Notes under the pieces: generated by a model
What the model was told of the DNA's origin: nothing
Seen by the model: only the letters and a program-made list of their open reading frames with translations
Database searches by the model: none
Program-made: the position numbers and the translations under genes
NCBI GenBank assembly: GCA_946479335.1
Contig: CAMLFP010000264.1
Span: 1-7,878 of the forward strand
DNA from: an uncultured Archangium sp.
Lineage (GTDB): Bacteria; Myxococcota; Myxococcia; Myxococcales; Myxococcaceae
Length of the DNA: 7,878 bases
Direction of reading: 5' to 3'
In this document: one piece after another, positions 6,091-7,878 of the stretch
Position numbering within the stretch: position 1 is the stretch's first letter
Layout: each line of letters opens with the position of its first letter

Positions 6091-6273
6091 GTTCCCTGCG
6101 GAGTACGTGATGCTCGATTGAAGCTCGAACCGATACAAAACAAACGGGGGTCGTCTCGTCCCGACCGGGTGCAAGCTCCCAGCAGTGAGGGAGACGCCGA
6201 AGGAAAGGCAGATGGTCTCCACCTGAACCACTTTGGTTCAGCCAGGTCGAGACACACGGCTCAGGCGGGGAAC
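6091..6273 (+). ncRNA. ssrS: 6S RNA (regulator of housekeeping RNA polymerase)
   Basis: A 183-nt RNA, against 184 nt in E. coli. 6S mimics an open promoter and sequesters sigma-70-type RNA polymerase. The closing stem pairs GTTCCCTGC (6091-6099) with GCGGGGAAC (6265-6273). It continues with GAG/CTC (6101-6103/6260-6262), CGTG/CACG (6106-6109/6255-6258) and CTCGA/TCGAG (6113-6117/6247-6251). The 3' side of the central bubble carries the expected hairpin CTGAACC-ACTTT-GGTTCAG (6223-6241). The 5' side has CCGAT (6130-6134), whose U is nucleotide 44 of the RNA, the same position as the product-RNA start in E. coli 6S. The apical arm includes CGTCTC/GAGACG (6152-6157/6191-6196). It lies directly upstream of 5-formyltetrahydrofolate cyclo-ligase, as in E. 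coli ssrS-ygfA. Reading frames running over it on both strands look non-coding. Confidence 0.87.
6267..6271 (+). promoter_or_regulatory. Ribosome-binding site of the cyclo-ligase, inside the 6S closing stem
   Basis: GGGGA at 6267-6271 lies eight bases before the TTG start at 6280 and is the best Shine-Dalgarno candidate. The same bases form the 3' strand of the 6S RNA closing stem, so folding of 6S in an unprocessed transcript would mask it. Confidence 0.42.
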
Positions 6274-6279
6274 GTTTCT

Positions 6280-6840
6280 TTGGACAAGGCGGCGCAACGG
6301 CAGGCGGTGGAGGCACGGCGGCGCGGCCTGAGTCCTGAAGCGGTAGTTCGGTGGGGCGGCGAGGTGCAACGGCATCTCGCCGCCCTTCCATTTCTGACCA
6401 ACGCGAACACCGTCGCCGCCTACGCCGCGCAACCGTTCGAGGTGCCGCTGTTCGCGGTGTGTTCGCAGCTCAAGCGCGTGGTGTTCCCCCGCATTCGCAA
6501 GCCCAGTCGCGTGCTGGAGTTCTGCGACCCGCGCCCGGGCCCGCTGCCACAGCCGGGCATCGCCCTGTGGAGCCCGCCGGACAGCGCGCTCGCCGTTCCA
6601 CTCGCGGAGATCGACGTGTGGCTGGTGCCCGGCGTGGCGTTCTCGCGCGACGGCAAGCGCCTGGGCCGCGGCAAGGCCTACTACGACTCGACGCTCGCGC
6701 AGCGCCGCGCCGACGCGATCACCATCGGCATCGCCTTCGAGCTGCAGGTGCTCGACGAGGTCATCACCGAGCCGCACGACGTGACGATGGACTACCTCGC
6801 CACGGAGCGCGGCGTCTTCACAACGCGCAGATCAGCTTGA
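6280..6840 (+). CDS. ygfA: 5-formyltetrahydrofolate cyclo-ligase
   Basis: Cytosolic folate enzyme that converts 5-formyl-THF to 5,10-methenyl-THF with ATP. From the TTG at 6280 it is 186 residues, the usual family size. The N-terminal K3-A-A-Q-R7 with RRRGLSPEAV matches the family's opening helix. The core signature VPGVAFSRDGKRLGRGKAYYDS spans residues 116-137 and includes the nucleotide/substrate loop, where GKAYYD replaces the common GGGYYD. EPHDVTMD (164-171) is the C-terminal signature. The frame is open back to 6079, but those 67 codons cover the 6S RNA and resemble no cyclo-ligase N-terminus. GTG at 6307 is an alternative start that would lose the conserved Lys/Arg helix. It is probably co-transcribed with 6S RNA. 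Its 3' end overlaps the convergent vWA gene by 23 bases. Confidence 0.91.
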   Translation: MDKAAQRQAVEARRRGLSPEAVVRWGGEVQRHLAALPFLTNANTVAAYAAQPFEVPLFAVCSQLKRVVFPRIRKPSRVLEFCDPRPGPLPQPGIALWSPPDSALAVPLAEIDVWLVPGVAFSRDGKRLGRGKAYYDSTLAQRRADAITIGIAFELQVLDEVITEPHDVTMDYLATERGVFTTRRSA

Positions 6841-7878
6841 GCGTCACCGAGATGTCGTCCGCGCGGCGGCGACACTGATTGCCGAACTGGATGCGCACCG
6901 TCGCGCCATCGGAGCTGCGCGAGAAGTTCACGAGGCCGTTGTTCGCGAAGGTGCAGGTCTCCTTCGTGTTGTCGGCGCGGGTGATCACGAACGCGAGCAG
7001 GCCCGGGTCGGGGATGTTGTCGATGGTGAGGCTCTGCACGACCGACGCGAGCTGCGCGATGTTGATGAGCGTGTCGCGGTACGAGCTGCGGCAGATCGAA
7101 TCGAGGTTGACCAGCGTGGAGTCGAACATCTCCGCCATCTGCCGGTGACGCAGCCCACCCTGGTTCGAGGTGGGGCAGTCGATGTTGCGAACGTGACCGT
7201 TGTCGAGGATCTCCTGCGCGGCCTTGGTGTCGATGCCGACGGGCGCGATGGCGGTCCAGATGACCTCCTTGCGGGTGCCGTCGGAGTTCTTCAGTTCCTC
7301 GGTGAAGATGCGGTGGTACTCGCTCACCGTGGTCAGGGAGTTCGCCTGCACGCTGCACTGATTGGTCGTCTGATCGTCGGTGATGATCACCAGCGGCGGC
7401 CGCACCTCTTCACTGCAGTCGTCTTCGTCGCTCAGCACCACCACCAGCAGCCGCGCGCCATCGCGCAGGAAGCCGCCGTTTCCGCCCTCCGCCAGCGGGG
7501 TGTCGATGAGGCCGGGCGTCGTCAGCGCGAGCCGCACCGCCTCGAAGGGGGTCTCCTGCCCGGAGCCGGAGATGCCCTGACGGACCAGCTTGTCGAACTT
7601 GGTGATGAGGTCGGGGTCGGTGCCGACCAGCAAGCGCTCGCCCATCAGGTTGTCGAAGTCGGTGAGGCCGCCGTCGAGCGCGACCGGCACCGGGCGCAGG
7701 TGGCCCGACTGGTACGGGTAGTCGGTGAAGAACGGCGCGGCGTCGCCGATCTTGCCGTGCAGGTAGACGCCGGTGGTGACGACGCCGATGTTGAAGTCGG
7801 AGGGGACGCCGCCGCCCTTCTTGAGCTCCTCTATGAAGGCGGTGAGCTCGGTGGCGACGCCGGCCTGCTCCTCAGCCA
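6818..7878 (-). CDS. Secreted von Willebrand factor A domain protein, 5'-truncated by window edge
   Basis: 352 residues remain; the frame runs off the window at 7878. The first residues A-E-E-Q follow a partial TG, consistent with a codon ATG and therefore with a MIDAS D-x-S-G-S-M-A-E-E-Q whose first part lies just outside. The vWA fold continues with FNIGVVTTGVY (28-38). The MIDAS threonine probably lies in GSGQETPFEA (104-113), and the acidic strand end LSDEDDCSEE (148-157) is typical of predicted cell-surface vWA proteins of myxobacteria. Seven cysteines are spread over the C-terminal two-thirds, pointing to disulfides and an extracytoplasmic location; a signal peptide or lipobox is expected upstream but not seen. 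The segment after the vWA domain (about residue 280 on) is beta-rich and not recognised. Possible GTG starts inside, such as 7690, are not real starts because homology continues upstream. Confidence 0.85.
   Translation of the reverse strand, partial: AEEQAGVATELTAFIEELKKGGGVPSDFNIGVVTTGVYLHGKIGDAAPFFTDYPYQSGHLRPVPVALDGGLTDFDNLMGERLLVGTDPDLITKFDKLVRQGISGSGQETPFEAVRLALTTPGLIDTPLAEGGNGGFLRDGARLLVVVLSDEDDCSEEVRPPLVIITDDQTTNQCSVQANSLTTVSEYHRIFTEELKNSDGTRKEVIWTAIAPVGIDTKAAQEILDNGHVRNIDCPTSNQGGLRHRQMAEMFDSTLVNLDSICRSSYRDTLINIAQLASVVQSLTIDNIPDPGLLAFVITRADNTKETCTFANNGLVNFSRSSDGATVRIQFGNQCRRRADDISVTLKLICAL

Noticed and set aside
6051..6257. Upstream GTG start for the CoxE-like vWA protein
   Set aside because: The 69 added residues look like translated RNA gene and spacer; family-like sequence starts at E-Q-R-I-V-E-F.
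6079..6279. Upstream TTG start for the cyclo-ligase
   Set aside because: The 67 added residues have no cyclo-ligase character and coincide with the 6S RNA.

Overview
The window is GC-rich, with strong third-position G/C bias and short intergenic gaps. It reads like a chromosomal segment from a myxobacterium or close relative (Myxococcota, former Deltaproteobacteria). The supporting signs are an FHA-domain enhancer-binding-protein relative, a secreted cysteine-rich von Willebrand A (vWA) protein with an LSDEDDC motif, and an orphan CoxE-like vWA protein. The taxonomic call is an inference; no rRNA is present.

Layout. 1-1191 is the 3' two-thirds of groEL, closed by a strong intrinsic terminator. 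A glutaredoxin 3 gene (grxC) follows at 1283-1534 and converges, one base apart, on an unrecognised 202-aa reading frame on the minus strand (1536-2144). The 203-base gap 2145-2347 holds small dyads and two interleaved long inverted repeats, the second ending in a run of six T, an arrangement resembling a structured leader RNA. It precedes a two-gene operon with an ATGA overlap: a putative lipoprotein with a PDZ-like tail (2348-3316) and an FHA-AAA+-Fis regulator (3313-4650) that has lost the sigma-54 contact loop. On the minus strand, 4653-6050 encodes a CoxE-like vWA protein. A 6S RNA gene (6091-6273, plus strand) follows, then 5-formyltetrahydrofolate cyclo-ligase (6280-6840), the same ssrS-ygfA pairing found in E. 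coli. The window ends in the 3' part of a secreted vWA protein on the minus strand (6818-7878).

How the parts relate. GroEL and glutaredoxin serve protein folding and thiol redox. The lipoprotein and FHA regulator look like one translationally coupled unit, possibly linking an envelope protein to transcription control. The 6S RNA is expected to bind housekeeping RNA polymerase and to share a transcript with the folate enzyme. The gaps at convergent gene ends are 1 and 2 bases, and the third pair overlaps by 23 bases.

Main points for a second look are the 6S RNA hidden under over-extended reading frames on both strands, the GAFTGA-less FHA regulator, and the interleaved inverted repeats upstream of the lipoprotein gene. 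I saw no insertion sequence, CRISPR array, tRNA or rRNA.
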